Shown: piece by piece, positions 29,078 to 39,678 of the stretch | Layout of the letters: each line of letters opens with the position of its first letter | Numbering within the stretch: position 1 is the first letter of the stretch | Origin: Aestuariibacter sp. GS-14 | GTDB taxonomy: Bacteria; Pseudomonadota; Gammaproteobacteria; Enterobacterales; Alteromonadaceae | Direction: 5' to 3' | Assembly (NCBI RefSeq): GCF_006494365.1 | Contig: NZ_VHIP01000003.1 | Coordinates: forward strand, 1-64,000 | Length of the DNA: 64,000 bases | Translations under genes and position numbers: made by a program | Notes under the pieces: model-generated | Database searches by the model: none | The model's input: the letters and a program-made list of their open reading frames with translations, nothing else | Told to the model about the DNA's origin: nothing

Positions 29078-31723
29078 ATGAAAAACACAACCACGCAACT
29101 CTCCCGCCTGTTTGTTGCTGTTACTGCGGCGACTATGATGGGATGCGGCGGAAGCGCCAAAACTGAATCAGATTTTACTGTTGTTGATCCCGCCGTACCG
29201 GTGACTGATTGGCAGTTGATCTGGAGTGATGAATTCGATGGCAGCGCTATCGACACGAATAAATGGACTCACGAAGTCAACTGCGCTGGCGGTGGTAACA
29301 ATGAAAAACAATGTTACACCGATGACCCTGCAAACTCTTTCCTGGCCGATGGCATGTTGCACATTGTTGCCTTACCAGCCGAAGAAGGTGCTGAAAAACC
29401 TTATACTTCTGCAAGATTAAATACCCGTTATAAGGGTGATTTCAAATACGGCCGTTTTGAAATGCGCGCTAAATTGCCTTCAGGGCAGGGCAGCTGGCCG
29501 GCATTCTGGATGTTACCCACCGATTACGTTTACGGCGGCTGGCCACGTTCTGGCGAAATCGACATCATGGAAGCGGTTAACCTGAAAGTGGCCGACGCAG
29601 ATGGGAATGTAGAAGCCTATGTTCACGGTACGCTGCATTATGGTCAGGAATGGCCGAATAATAAAAAGTCAGGTAAAGCTTACTTATTAGCCGATGGTGC
29701 AAACCCTGCCGACGATTTCCACACCTATGCGATTGAATGGCAGGAAGGCGAAATCCGCTGGTACATGGATGGCTATTTGTATGCTACCCAGCGTAAGTCC
29801 ACTGTGCGTTATGATTCTAAAGATCAGGCCGTTGGCCTGAGTCATCGCGGTTGGTTTACTGAATATTACGATCAGGTAACCGGTGAGCTTAAAACTTACT
29901 GGAACAACGCGCCATTTGATCAGGAATTCCACCTGTTGCTCAACCTGGCTGTGGGCGGCGACTGGCCGGAAAACGTTAACAACCTGGGCATTGATGCTGA
30001 GGCATTTGCCAATGGTCAGGAGTACGTAATTGATTACGTGCGCGTATATGAGTGTGCTTCCGACCCAGACACGGGCCGCGGTTGTGAGACCATTCGTCCT
30101 GGTTATGAAAGCCTGGAAGATGCATTGGTAGAAGGCGCTGCGCCTATTCCAACACCGCCTTCTTCGGGCGTGGTGCAAAACCTGACAATTTTTGATGATG
30201 CAGCCAATCCAAACTGGCCTGCATGGGATTGCTGTGGTGGTTCAACGCCTATGGTGATTGACGATCCGGATATGGGTGCGGTAACCGAGTTTTACGTAGG
30301 CGCGCAACCTACAGTAAACGGCTTTATCAGCCGGGGTGAGTTTATTACCGACGAAAACGGTCAGGCATCGCCATTTGATGGCTCAGGCATGCTGGAAAGC
30401 GGTGTTATCTCTTTTGATATGAAAATCGTCTCTGCTCCTGGTAACCCAGATTCAGTGTGGATGTTCAAAGTTGAAAGTAACAATGCATCCAGTGCAGTTG
30501 AAATTGAGCTTGCCGCAAACCGCGATGGTGTAGTGCCTACAACCGGTGAATGGCAAACGTATGTATTTACTTTACAGTCGCTGGCTGACGCGGGTTTAGA
30601 TGTATCCGCAATTGACGTGCTGATGATTTTCCCTGCCTGGGGTACCGGTGAAGGCGCTGTGTATCAAATGGACAATGTGAAAATTACTGCGCCAAGCCCT
30701 GAAGTGGTGTTCTTTGATGACGGTGAAAACCCGAACTGGGTAATGTGGGACTGCTGTGGTGGCTCAATGCCTACCGAAGAGCTGGATGACGATGCGCATG
30801 GCCTGGTTGCACAGTTTAGCATTGGTGCGTCACCAACGGTGATGGGCTTTATTACCCGCAGTGCAAACGGTGGTGGTGATACGCCATTTGATGCCAGCAG
30901 CATTCTTGATACTGGTGTGTTTGAGTTTGAAATGAAAGTGGTGGATGCACCATCGAACCCGGATGCGTCCTGGCTAATCAAACTGGAATCAGACAACGCT
31001 GCATCAGCCGTTGAATTACCCATTACTGCCAGTCAGCAGGGTGTTGCACCGACTACCGGTGAGTGGCAAACCTACACATTCAAGCTGGCTGATTTGTCAG
31101 CGGCTGGCCTGGATGTAAGCGCTATCGATGTAATCATGATTTTCCCTGCGTGGGGAACTGGTGAGGGTGCGGTATACCGTGTAGACAATGCGAAGATTTA
31201 CGATCCTTCCGCTGAGTCTGCCAATGGTATCTCGCTGTTTGCTGACGTAGCCGCAGAAGGCTGGTCTATCTGGGATTGTTGTGGTGGTTCTACTCCTACA
31301 GTAGAAACCGATGACGATAACAGCAAAGGTGCAGTCGCCCAGTTTATCATTGGCGAAGCGCCAACCGTGATGGGTATTCTGGCCGATGATGGTGTGTACT
31401 ACGATGCTGCGAATCTGTTGGCAACCGGGGTTGTGCGATTTGATATGAAAGTGGTATCTGCGCCGTCAAATCCTGATGCAGTGTGGAAATTCAAAATCGA
31501 ATCGGGCGATGCTGCCACCGCAGTAGAACTTGATTTAACTGACAGTGTAGAGGGTGCTGCGCCAGTAACCGGCCAATGGCAAACCTACACCTTTACCTTA
31601 CAAACCTTATTCAATGCCGGCCTTGATATCAGTGCGATTGACGTTGTGATGGTATTCCCGGCGTGGGGTACTGGCAACGGCGCGGTGTACCGACTGGATA
31701 ACGTTGAGATTGTGGCTGAGTAA
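29078..31723 (+). CDS. GH16 laminarinase lipoprotein with three C-terminal repeats
   Basis: The 881-residue protein has a lipoprotein signal (Cys23 in M-M-G-C), a GH16 beta-1,3-glucanase domain (about 43-326) and three repeats of about 165 residues (370-536, 543-708, 717-881). The catalytic motif G-E-I-D-I-M-E-A has nucleophile E160, D162 and acid/base E165. Each repeat begins with W-x-x-W-D-C-C-G-G-S-x-P and ends with F-P-A-W-G-T-G-x-G-A-V-Y. They look like carbohydrate-binding beta-sandwich domains (ExoP-like), but I cannot assign a CBM family. It probably cleaves laminarin-like glucan at the cell surface and feeds the TonB receptor downstream. Confidence 0.9.
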   Translation: MKNTTTQLSRLFVAVTAATMMGCGGSAKTESDFTVVDPAVPVTDWQLIWSDEFDGSAIDTNKWTHEVNCAGGGNNEKQCYTDDPANSFLADGMLHIVALPAEEGAEKPYTSARLNTRYKGDFKYGRFEMRAKLPSGQGSWPAFWMLPTDYVYGGWPRSGEIDIMEAVNLKVADADGNVEAYVHGTLHYGQEWPNNKKSGKAYLLADGANPADDFHTYAIEWQEGEIRWYMDGYLYATQRKSTVRYDSKDQAVGLSHRGWFTEYYDQVTGELKTYWNNAPFDQEFHLLLNLAVGGDWPENVNNLGIDAEAFANGQEYVIDYVRVYECASDPDTGRGCETIRPGYESLEDALVEGAAPIPTPPSSGVVQNLTIFDDAANPNWPAWDCCGGSTPMVIDDPDMGAVTEFYVGAQPTVNGFISRGEFITDENGQASPFDGSGMLESGVISFDMKIVSAPGNPDSVWMFKVESNNASSAVEIELAANRDGVVPTTGEWQTYVFTLQSLADAGLDVSAIDVLMIFPAWGTGEGAVYQMDNVKITAPSPEVVFFDDGENPNWVMWDCCGGSMPTEELDDDAHGLVAQFSIGASPTVMGFITRSANGGGDTPFDASSILDTGVFEFEMKVVDAPSNPDASWLIKLESDNAASAVELPITASQQGVAPTTGEWQTYTFKLADLSAAGLDVSAIDVIMIFPAWGTGEGAVYRVDNAKIYDPSAESANGISLFADVAAEGWSIWDCCGGSTPTVETDDDNSKGAVAQFIIGEAPTVMGILADDGVYYDAANLLATGVVRFDMKVVSAPSNPDAVWKFKIESGDAATAVELDLTDSVEGAAPVTGQWQTYTFTLQTLFNAGLDISAIDVVMVFPAWGTGNGAVYRLDNVEIVAE
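30185..31720 (+). repeat. Three coding repeats of the laminarinase tail
   Basis: The repeats span 30185-30685, 30704-31201 and 31226-31720. They share protein motifs far more than DNA identity: codons differ in W-D-C-C-G-G-S and in F-P-A-W-G-T-G. The duplications are therefore old, not a recent tandem copy. Confidence 0.8.
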
Positions 31724-31773
31724 GCCTCTGACGCCATGTGCCTGCGGGCACCTGACAAGGTAAAGTATTTTTC

Positions 31774-34737
31774 GTGAGTATCGCAATTATGAATTACACA
31801 ACATTTAACAAAAGTCGTCTGGCGGTATCCATAGCGTTACTGATGGGCGCTGCCGGCCAGCCAGTACTGGCACAAGAAGCCGGTGAAACGGCAGAACCGG
31901 AAGTTGAAGTGATTGAAGTGCAAGGGATCCGAGGCAGCTTATTACGCGCGATGGACCTCAAACGCAGCACTCCAGGGGTAATGGACGCCATTTCAGCCGA
32001 AGAAATGGGTAAATTTCCGGATTCTAACCTGGCGGAATCACTGATGCGTATTCCTGGGGTTACGGTAAGTCGTAACAACGGTGAAGGTAGTCAAATTACA
32101 GTGCGTGGTTTTGGTCCGGAGTTTAACTTGATCACGCTAAACGGCCGACAAATGCCAGGCACGGGTTTTACCCGTTCTTACAGCCTGGAAAACCTGTCTG
32201 CCGAAGGGGTGAAAACCCTGGAAGTATTCAAAACCTCTACGGTGGCAAATCCCAGTGGTGGTTTAGGTGCAACAGTGAATATTGTAACCACCAAGCCGCT
32301 TTCGCAGCCGGGTCAACGCTTTTCATTAATGGCTAAAGCGCGTCATGATGAATCGGTTGAACAGGGCGATAAAGTGACCCCGGAAATTGCTGGTGTGTAC
32401 AGCAACACCTTTAATGACGACAAATTTGGTGTAGCGTTCAGTTTTAACCACTATCAGCGCGACTTCCAGCGTCAGCAAGCCAACATTCAAGGCTGGCAGG
32501 CGAATGTGGATTTACCTGATTTGGATGACACTAAAGCTATCGACCCACGCGCCATTGATGAAAACGGCGATCGCATCGGCAATCATTTCTTCCCGAAAGA
32601 CATGAACTACGGCATTGACGACGTTGAAAACGAGCGTACTAATGCGCAACTGACACTGCAATATGCTCCAACCGACGATGTGAAAGTGACGCTGGATTAC
32701 ACGGCAACTAACGCTGTAGTGGGTGTTGAAAGCATTGGCTGGGGGATTTGGAACGAATTCGGCGGTAATATTAATGCCTACGAACTCGACGAAAACGGCA
32801 CCGCTATTTATGCCGATATTGGTGGTAATGACGGTTCATTTACCGCGAGTCGCGGTACTACCGAAGTAGACGCACGCTCGATTGGTTTGAACGTTGAGTG
32901 GCAGGTGTACGAAGATCTTAAACTGAATATCGATTACCACGATTCTAACAACGAAATCGACAATGGTGCCGATAAAGGCATGGGCAGCAATGGTCAGATA
33001 ATTTTGGGTTCAGATCAGTTGATCTCTAAAATTTATGATTATCGCACCGGTGAAATTCCGCACGCTTACATTAACTGGCGCAACGGCACCAATGAGTTAA
33101 TGCCCAGTGAAATCGACTCAAACTTCAGTCAGTTTATTCACTCGCCAGGTGAATCAACCATTGAACAGTTACAAGTTGATGGTGAGTGGTTCAACTCTAA
33201 ATTTGATATTCCCATGGCGGTTGTGAAGTTTGGTTTAGCACGCACCGAGCAAACCATGGGCGGCCATAGTGCGTGGAGTGGATTGCGCGGTGGCCCGGGC
33301 TTTAACCCGAGCTTTACCGAAATCTTCCCCGACAGTATGTTTGTTCGCCACGATACATCCGGATTGCTGGATGCCTTTGCTGGTGGTGGCAGTGCGTTAA
33401 TGCCAAACTACTACTATACCTACGACTTCGACGAGGCCGTTGCCCGTCAGATGGCGTATTTAACAGAAGAAGTGATGGGCAGTGATGTGTACGTGCCGGA
33501 TGCCTATTTCGACGGAATCGACAGTGAAAGCTATGTTGAAGAGGTAACTAACAGCTTCTACATCCAAACGGAATGGGATTTCGAGGTTAAGGATTACCCG
33601 GTAGAACTGATAGCGGGTTTGCGTTATGAAGAGACCGACGTTACCAGTACCGTGCGCCAGCGTGTTGAAAAACAGGTTAACTGGGTAAGCGCCTCTGAGT
33701 GGATCATGCAGTATGAGGAAGGCGGCACAGACAACTTCCTGACACAGTTCGGTAAACACGATGTACTGTTGCCAGCCATTGATCTTCGCGTTGAGTTAAC
33801 CGACGAATTGATGGCACGTTTCTCGTGGGGCAAGAGCATGGCGCGTGCACCACTGGGCAACCTGGCAGGTGGTCGTGCGTTAAGTGGCAGCCCAAAACCT
33901 GGCTCGCGTACCGGTGGTCAGGGCAACCCGAACCTGTTGCCGTTTGAATCGACTAACCTGGATATCGCGCTGGACTATTACTACGATGAAGGCAGTTACG
34001 CGTCTATTGTGTACTTTAAGAAAGACGTAGATAACTTTATTCAGACGACCATTACAGAAACCACCATTGATGGCTTGTTCGATATTTACAATGGCCCGCG
34101 TTATCAGCAGGCAATTGCCGATATTGAAGCCCGTGGTGAGCAGGCTACCAGTACGGCTATTTTCGAGCAGATGCTGGCAAATGGTCATGGCAATGCAGAT
34201 GGTCAGATTGAGCCAAACTCCAGCGATCCGCTGATCGTGTGGAACATCAGCCAGCCTACTAACACCGATTCCAAGTCGGTAGATGGATTCGAAGTGGCGG
34301 TTCAGCACTTGTTTGGTGAGTCTGGTTTTGGTGTGGGCGTGAATGCCACGTTTGTGCAAGGCGACGTTGAGTTTGACGTTGAAAGCCTGACACAGCAAGC
34401 GCCACTTACCGGTTTAGGTGATTCTGCTAACTTCCAGGGCTTCTACGAGAAAGATGGTCTGTCGGTTAAAGTCACCTACGCCTGGCGTGACGACTACCTG
34501 TTAGGGGTAGGGCAGTCACAAGGGTCTTCAGATGCGCCACCACAGTTCTTTAAAGACTTTGGGATCTGGGACATGAGTGTAAATTACGACATTAACGAAT
34601 CGCTGACTATGTTCCTGGACGTGTTGAACATTACCAACGAAACAGAACAGGGTTACGGTCGTTATCAGGAGCAATTCTTGTTTGCTCGTCAGTACGGAAC
34701 ACGTTATGCACTCGGTGTGCGTTATACTTTCAACTAA
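31774..34737 (+). CDS. TonB-dependent receptor, carbohydrate type
   Basis: The 987-residue receptor has a signal peptide (cleaved near V-L-A-Q), then a TonB-box-like V-E-V-I-E-V-Q-G-I-R-G-S and a plug domain (D-S-N-L-A-E-S-L-M-R-I-P-G-V, V-R-G-F-G-P-E-F). A long beta-barrel ends in Y-T-F-N. The I-E-V-x-G-I-R-G-S start is typical of marine receptors in polysaccharide loci. It should import oligosaccharides produced by the laminarinase just upstream (50-base gap). GTG 31774 or ATG 31789 could be the start. A strong terminator follows. Confidence 0.9.
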   Translation: MSIAIMNYTTFNKSRLAVSIALLMGAAGQPVLAQEAGETAEPEVEVIEVQGIRGSLLRAMDLKRSTPGVMDAISAEEMGKFPDSNLAESLMRIPGVTVSRNNGEGSQITVRGFGPEFNLITLNGRQMPGTGFTRSYSLENLSAEGVKTLEVFKTSTVANPSGGLGATVNIVTTKPLSQPGQRFSLMAKARHDESVEQGDKVTPEIAGVYSNTFNDDKFGVAFSFNHYQRDFQRQQANIQGWQANVDLPDLDDTKAIDPRAIDENGDRIGNHFFPKDMNYGIDDVENERTNAQLTLQYAPTDDVKVTLDYTATNAVVGVESIGWGIWNEFGGNINAYELDENGTAIYADIGGNDGSFTASRGTTEVDARSIGLNVEWQVYEDLKLNIDYHDSNNEIDNGADKGMGSNGQIILGSDQLISKIYDYRTGEIPHAYINWRNGTNELMPSEIDSNFSQFIHSPGESTIEQLQVDGEWFNSKFDIPMAVVKFGLARTEQTMGGHSAWSGLRGGPGFNPSFTEIFPDSMFVRHDTSGLLDAFAGGGSALMPNYYYTYDFDEAVARQMAYLTEEVMGSDVYVPDAYFDGIDSESYVEEVTNSFYIQTEWDFEVKDYPVELIAGLRYEETDVTSTVRQRVEKQVNWVSASEWIMQYEEGGTDNFLTQFGKHDVLLPAIDLRVELTDELMARFSWGKSMARAPLGNLAGGRALSGSPKPGSRTGGQGNPNLLPFESTNLDIALDYYYDEGSYASIVYFKKDVDNFIQTTITETTIDGLFDIYNGPRYQQAIADIEARGEQATSTAIFEQMLANGHGNADGQIEPNSSDPLIVWNISQPTNTDSKSVDGFEVAVQHLFGESGFGVGVNATFVQGDVEFDVESLTQQAPLTGLGDSANFQGFYEKDGLSVKVTYAWRDDYLLGVGQSQGSSDAPPQFFKDFGIWDMSVNYDINESLTMFLDVLNITNETEQGYGRYQEQFLFARQYGTRYALGVRYTFN

Positions 34738-34762
34738 CGAATAGTGGTTGAGGTACGTGTAG

Positions 34763-34794
34763 AGCCCGGTTAGGTAAGTAACCGGGCTTTTTTT
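34763..34794 (+). terminator. Terminator of the laminarinase-receptor unit
   Basis: AGCCCGGTTA (34763-34772) pairs with TAACCGGGCT (34779-34788), followed by a run of T to 34794. It lies 26 bases after the receptor stop. Confidence 0.9.
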
Positions 34795-34808
34795 ATGGTG
34801 CTAGAACA

Positions 34809-35627
34809 CTAATCGAATACGGCGATAGTTTGTCTGCTCAGGGCAACTACACGCTGCTTGTCGTCCCAAATGGTTGCTTCGGTGTGAGCATAGCCATCTA
34901 CCGCTAATTTCGTATCAACCTGATAACCAAACCACGGATTCTCACCTGTGACTTCCAGTGGCTGCACAAACTCAATATCCCAGCTTACGGTGCTCACGGG
35001 TGCAGGCAATTTAAGCTGCTGAATAATCGCTGGTGGCCAGCAGTCGATCATAGTAACCAGGTGTGTAGGAGTGAACGTTGCTGGCGCTTGTTTGAAGCGC
35101 ATCCAGCCATGGTAATGACTGTGCTTACTCCAGCTAAATGGGATCTGCCCTTGTTCTATCGCCAGTTCAAAGTGGCGGAAAAAGTTGGGTGTTACTTTAG
35201 GAATTTGCGGAATAAACTTGGCTTTTTTCGGCAGCGCCATGTTGTGCTCTGGCAGTTTATCAACGTGAATTTTAGATTTACGGCCTACGCCAAAACAAGC
35301 CTGTACACACACGCATACCCGATTATTTTGTACCAATTTACCTAAATACTGTGACATGTTTCTGCCGGTTCGCAGTTCTTCTACTACCAGTTCAAACGGC
35401 GTGTCAAAACTCACTGGGCCAACAAAGTTAACATGGTAGGCGCGAATGCTGCGGTCGCTACTCACAACCTGAGCTAGAGCGTGATAAATCAAACCGGCAG
35501 TAATGCCCCCAAATGCCGTGCGACCCTGACCCCAGTTACCAGGCAATCCTGGATGTGTGCTTTGCCACAGGATTTCTGACTGTGCGGCGGTGTTTGTGGT
35601 TAACGCTAATAGTTCATCGATATGCAT
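34809..35627 (-). CDS. TesB-like acyl-CoA thioesterase
   Basis: The 272-residue protein has the double-hotdog layout. W-G-Q-G-R-T-A-F-G-G-I-T-A-G-L is near the start, the first hotdog strand is A-Y-H-V-N-F-V-G-P-V, and H-L-V-T-M-I-D-C-W-P-P is the second-half helix. It probably hydrolyses acyl-CoA to fatty acid and CoA. ATG 35627 (M-H-I-D-E-L-L) is preferred by the family start, though the frame is open to 35660. It converges on the laminarinase unit and diverges from an MFS gene. Confidence 0.75.
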   Translation of the reverse strand: MHIDELLALTTNTAAQSEILWQSTHPGLPGNWGQGRTAFGGITAGLIYHALAQVVSSDRSIRAYHVNFVGPVSFDTPFELVVEELRTGRNMSQYLGKLVQNNRVCVCVQACFGVGRKSKIHVDKLPEHNMALPKKAKFIPQIPKVTPNFFRHFELAIEQGQIPFSWSKHSHYHGWMRFKQAPATFTPTHLVTMIDCWPPAIIQQLKLPAPVSTVSWDIEFVQPLEVTGENPWFGYQVDTKLAVDGYAHTEATIWDDKQRVVALSRQTIAVFD

Positions 35628-35783
35628 ACTGACTTCAAATACCTGAATTTGTGGCTGCAAAACAGGCTTAAGCCAGAATGCTGCCGGTAATGCTTACTCT
35701 TGTTAGTGTGGTATTATCGGGGAGCTTTGTACAGAACACGACTCATTCCTGTTTATATACCGTTATAATTGGTTATTTACCCC

Positions 35784-37061
35784 ATGTCTCACACTCAAAT
35801 TGTCAGTGCGCGCAAATCCTATTATGTACTATTCCTACTTACGCTGGTTTACGCGTTTAACTTTGTGGATCGGCAAATCATTGGCATTTTGTCGCCGCTG
35901 ATAAAAGCCGATATGGCATTAACCGATGCACAATTGGGATATTTGAAGGGGATTTACTTTGCCATGCTTTACACGCTGACGGGTATCCCTATTGCCTGGC
36001 TGGCCGACCGCGCGAACCGGGTAAATATCATTGCAGTGTCTCTGGCGATGTGGAGTGGTTTTACGGCGTTATCGGGACTGGCAACACAATATTGGCAGTT
36101 GGCATTGTGCCGTCTCGGTGTAGGGATTGGTGAAGCCGGTGGCACACCGCCCGCGCATAGCATCATCGCCGACTTATTTCCGGCTGCACGTCGGGCAACA
36201 GCGTTAGCTTTATATTCATTAGGGATCCCATTGGGGATCATGCTGGCCTATCTGGCATCGGCCTTCATGTTAAGCGGTGGCGAGGCCAACTGGCGTGCGG
36301 TGATGATTGCAGTGGGTCTGCCCGGTGTGCTACTGGCGTTGGTGCTTAAGTTTACGGTGAAAGAGCCGGTAAGGCAGGTATCAACTGCTAAGCCACTCTC
36401 GTTTATGGCTGGCATTCGTTCTTTTATTTCTATTCCTGCCTGGTGGGGAATGGTGATGGGGATCACGCTTTCGTCATTTGCTAACTACGCTATTACTGGC
36501 TGGCAAATAGATTATTTTGTTCGCCGCTTTAGCCAGCTAGATTTGGTGGAATTGCTGGTTATTTTTGGTGTAGTAAACGGCACCTTGTATGCACTGGGTG
36601 TGTGGGCAGGCGGCGTCATTGCCGATAAATGGGGGCAGCGTTACAAGGGGGCTTATGCAATGCTACCCGCAATGGCCCTGTGTATTGGTGTGCCCGCTTT
36701 TTTCATCGCCATTCACACTGATCAACTGGTTGTCGCCATTGTTGGATTTACGTTGTTGTTAGTTACCTCTGGCACCTATTTTGGCCCATGCTTCGCCATG
36801 GTTCAGTCACTTGCTCCTGCGCAGTGCCGGGCAATGTCTACTGCGGTGTGCTTTTTCGTACTCAATCTGATCGCGCTGGGTGGTGGGCCTACTTTTGTGG
36901 GACTGGTGAGTGATGCCTACACCGAAACGTTAGGGGAGTTGGCTGCACTGTTGGTTGCGTTTAAATGGCTGGGTGTACCCTTTGTTTTTTCGATTTTATC
37001 GTTTGTGTGGGCGGCACAAAGGTTAGAAAATGATCTTATCGCGGTGAGCCGGGCTAACTAA
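35784..37061 (+). CDS. MFS transporter, spinster-like
   Basis: The 425-residue protein has 12 predicted helices and the major-facilitator signature between helices 2 and 3 (W-L-A-D-R-A-N-R-V-N). It also has Y-A-F-N-F-V-D-R-Q-I in helix 1 and G-I-G-E-A-G-G-T-P-P in helix 4. These are the marks of the spinster-like group, often found in gammaproteobacteria with unknown substrates. ATG 35784 is used; TTG 35769 is also open. A terminator separates it from glgC. Confidence 0.85.
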   Translation: MSHTQIVSARKSYYVLFLLTLVYAFNFVDRQIIGILSPLIKADMALTDAQLGYLKGIYFAMLYTLTGIPIAWLADRANRVNIIAVSLAMWSGFTALSGLATQYWQLALCRLGVGIGEAGGTPPAHSIIADLFPAARRATALALYSLGIPLGIMLAYLASAFMLSGGEANWRAVMIAVGLPGVLLALVLKFTVKEPVRQVSTAKPLSFMAGIRSFISIPAWWGMVMGITLSSFANYAITGWQIDYFVRRFSQLDLVELLVIFGVVNGTLYALGVWAGGVIADKWGQRYKGAYAMLPAMALCIGVPAFFIAIHTDQLVVAIVGFTLLLVTSGTYFGPCFAMVQSLAPAQCRAMSTAVCFFVLNLIALGGGPTFVGLVSDAYTETLGELAALLVAFKWLGVPFVFSILSFVWAAQRLENDLIAVSRAN

Positions 37062-37068
37062 AACAAAA

Positions 37069-37090
37069 ACGGGCAACTCAGGTTGCCCGT
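37069..37090. terminator. Bidirectional terminator between MFS and glgC genes
   Basis: ACGGGCAAC (37069-37077) pairs with GTTGCCCGT (37082-37090), with A-rich bases on the left and TTTC on the right. It ends both converging genes. Confidence 0.75.
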
Positions 37091-37111
37091 TTCATCAGAT
37101 TAACTACTTGA

Positions 37112-38392
37112 TTAGTCATGTGGAATAATGCCGCCACCAACGGGTTGGCCCAGCATTTCACGGGTAACCAGCACGACACCTTTTTCCGATACACGGAAAC
37201 CGCGACGGCGATCTTCCTCGTGATCGTAGCCAATTACCGTGCCTTCCGGAATTACGCAGCCGCGATCAATGATCACTTTGCGCAATCGGCAATGACGTTT
37301 AATTTCTACATCTGGCAATAATACCGCTTCTTCAATCAAGCCGTATGAGTGAACACGAACGTTAGAGAAACACAAAGAACGACGCAGTGTTGAGCCCGAA
37401 ATAATACAGCCACCAGAGACGACTGAGTTAATAGCTTCACCACGACGGTCCTGATCTTCCCATACAAATTTTGCTGGTGGTAACTGCTCCTGATAGGTCC
37501 AGATAGGCCATTTACGATCATACAGGTTAAGAGCAGGTACAGGCGCCACCATTTCCATGTTGGCTTCCCAGAATGAATCCAGTGTACCTACATCACGCCA
37601 GTAAACGTGTTCGTTATCGTTACTTTGGAACGGATAGGCGTAGACATCGTGATCCTGAATAATGCTAGGAATAATATCTTTACCAAAATCACGTTCAGAG
37701 CCTGATGTTTCAGCATCACGACGTAATTGTTCAAACAGGAACTCAGTATCGAAAACGTAGTTCCCCATTGATGCCAGACACATATCTGGTTCGCCAGGCA
37801 GCGGATCGGGGGAGGCCGGTTTTTCAGCGAAACCTGTGATACGCAGTTCTTCATCCACCGACATAACACCAAACGCACCGGCGGCTTCTTCAACGGGAAC
37901 TTTCATACAGCACACCGTCATCTTGGCGCCGGTTTCTACGTGCCTTGCCAGCAGATCACCGTAGTCCATACGATAGATGTGGTCGCCAGACAAAATCATA
38001 ACGTACTTGGGTAATTCTTCACGAATAATATCGATGTTCTGGAATACTGCATCGGCAGTCCCTTCATACCAGTTTTCGGAAAAGCGCTGCGATGCTGGCA
38101 GAATTTCAACTGACTCACCTAATTCTTTCTTGAAGTGACCCCAGCCACGAACCAGGTGGCGGATAAGCGAGTGAGACTTGTATTGAGTAATGACCCCAAT
38201 GCGGCGAATACCTGAATTAATACAATTAGATAGAGGGAAGTCGATAATGCGGAATTTACCACCAAAATACAGGGCGGGTTTGGCACGCCAGGTGGTCAGC
38301 TCATGTAATCGTGAACCTCGTCCTCCTGCGAGGATGAGAGCATAAGTATCTCGGGTTAGGTTACTGATATAACGAGAGCTGTTGTCGGCCAT
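37112..38392 (-). CDS. glgC: Glucose-1-phosphate adenylyltransferase
   Basis: The 426-residue enzyme makes ADP-glucose for glycogen synthesis. The nucleotide-binding signature [11 protein letters not shown] is at the start, R-A-K-P-A-L and [11 protein letters not shown] follow, and E-K-P-A-S-P-D holds the sugar-phosphate lysine. The C-terminal beta-helix is present, and length is close to E. coli GlgC (431). No glgA, glgB or glgP is adjacent, so the gene is isolated here. Confidence 0.93.
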   Translation of the reverse strand: MADNSSRYISNLTRDTYALILAGGRGSRLHELTTWRAKPALYFGGKFRIIDFPLSNCINSGIRRIGVITQYKSHSLIRHLVRGWGHFKKELGESVEILPASQRFSENWYEGTADAVFQNIDIIREELPKYVMILSGDHIYRMDYGDLLARHVETGAKMTVCCMKVPVEEAAGAFGVMSVDEELRITGFAEKPASPDPLPGEPDMCLASMGNYVFDTEFLFEQLRRDAETSGSERDFGKDIIPSIIQDHDVYAYPFQSNDNEHVYWRDVGTLDSFWEANMEMVAPVPALNLYDRKWPIWTYQEQLPPAKFVWEDQDRRGEAINSVVSGGCIISGSTLRRSLCFSNVRVHSYGLIEEAVLLPDVEIKRHCRLRKVIIDRGCVIPEGTVIGYDHEEDRRRGFRVSEKGVVLVTREMLGQPVGGGIIPHD

Positions 38393-38674
38393 TCTATTCT
38401 CCTTCTGACACGCACAGTCGGCAGATACCCAAGTGGTCGGGCAAGTACCTGAAGTTGACAGTGTTCAGCACTGAATCACTGCACTATAAATTATATTAAT
38501 TTTCACTATCTTACGCTGAGTATAAATATTGCTCAAGCCAGTATTTATAAAGATTTAAATAAGCTGGAATTCTGTTGGAATTATTGTAATGTAATACCCA
38601 ATTTCTGCGCGAATTGGTATACATCAAACTCGCTTTTCTACTGTTTTTTATCGTTTTCAGAATGAATACTTCAC

Positions 38675-39634
38675 ATGTCTAAACAACCCGTAATTTTCGA
38701 CCACGACGGTGGGATCGACGATTTACTTTCGTTGATTTTACTGCTGTGTATGCCGCACATTGAACTCAAAGCTGTGTGTATTACACCAGCCGATTGCTAC
38801 CCGGATGACGCACTGGAATCTACCTTAAAAATATTGCATATGTTTAATGCAACCAACGTGAAAGTGGCTGTAGGGAATATTATCGGCCCCAATCCCTTTC
38901 CCGCAGACTGGCGCGCGCAACCCCGGTTTTGCAGAGCGTTGCCAGCGTTTCTTCGCAGTCATGCCAATTATGCGCAGCGTGTTACTGAACCTGCGCATCA
39001 ATTGATGTCTCAGATTATCTCGGCCAGTAACGTGCCGGTTACGGTATTAATGACCGGCCCGGCTTCTAATCTGGCAGCCGCAATTAATTGTTCTGCTGAA
39101 TTAAAGCGTAACATTGCAAAAGTAGTGTGGATGGGCGGCGCTATCGATGTGCGTGGTAATGTGGCGATGCACGATCACAACGGTACTGCCGAATGGAATG
39201 CGTATTGGCACCCTCAGGCAACCTATGATTTATTGGCTGCGGAATTACCGCTGGTGTTGGTGCCTTTAGATGCAACGAACCGGTTACCAGTAAGTTGGGA
39301 TTTCCTGGAGAAGTTGTCTGCGCTGGGCACGCCATTGGCTGAATTGGCCGGGCAATGCTGGGCCGCAACGGTGACGGCCATTCCTGCCTACGAATTTACT
39401 TATTTTATGTGGGATGTTCTGGCAACTTGCGTGCTGGGCATCCATGATGACGCAATCAATATTGTTAATGGTAGATGTATGGCGTCAACGCGCACGCCAA
39501 ATGCCGGCCAAATCTGGCAGGAAACGTCGGGTTTTGAATGTAAATGGCTCTCAGATGCCAATGCCCAAAAGGTAATTGACTATATTTTTTGCCTGTTACA
39601 ATCAAAAAATGCCGTAAATCTCTCAATTTGTTAA
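38675..39634 (+). CDS. Nucleoside hydrolase (IunH family)
   Basis: The 319-residue protein has the calcium-binding family start with D9, D11, D15 and D16 in F-D-H-D-G-G-I-D-D. It also has the M-T-G-P-A-S-N-L-A segment and G-N-V-A-M-H-D-H-N-G-T-A-E-W-N. It cleaves the N-glycosidic bond of ribonucleosides, so it likely works in purine or pyrimidine salvage. It is transcribed divergently from glgC. Substrate preference is not predicted. Confidence 0.85.
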   Translation: MSKQPVIFDHDGGIDDLLSLILLLCMPHIELKAVCITPADCYPDDALESTLKILHMFNATNVKVAVGNIIGPNPFPADWRAQPRFCRALPAFLRSHANYAQRVTEPAHQLMSQIISASNVPVTVLMTGPASNLAAAINCSAELKRNIAKVVWMGGAIDVRGNVAMHDHNGTAEWNAYWHPQATYDLLAAELPLVLVPLDATNRLPVSWDFLEKLSALGTPLAELAGQCWAATVTAIPAYEFTYFMWDVLATCVLGIHDDAINIVNGRCMASTRTPNAGQIWQETSGFECKWLSDANAQKVIDYIFCLLQSKNAVNLSIC

Positions 39635-39678
39635 ATTGATGTTATAATCCTCCTGGGTCAACACTAACAGGGGATGCT

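Noticed and set aside
29687-30178. Minus-strand frame opposite the laminarinase
   Set aside because: It is the antisense shadow of a GH16 gene with intact catalytic motif.
33880-34398. Minus-strand frame opposite the TonB receptor
   Set aside because: It is antisense to a clear beta-barrel receptor and shows no own start signal.
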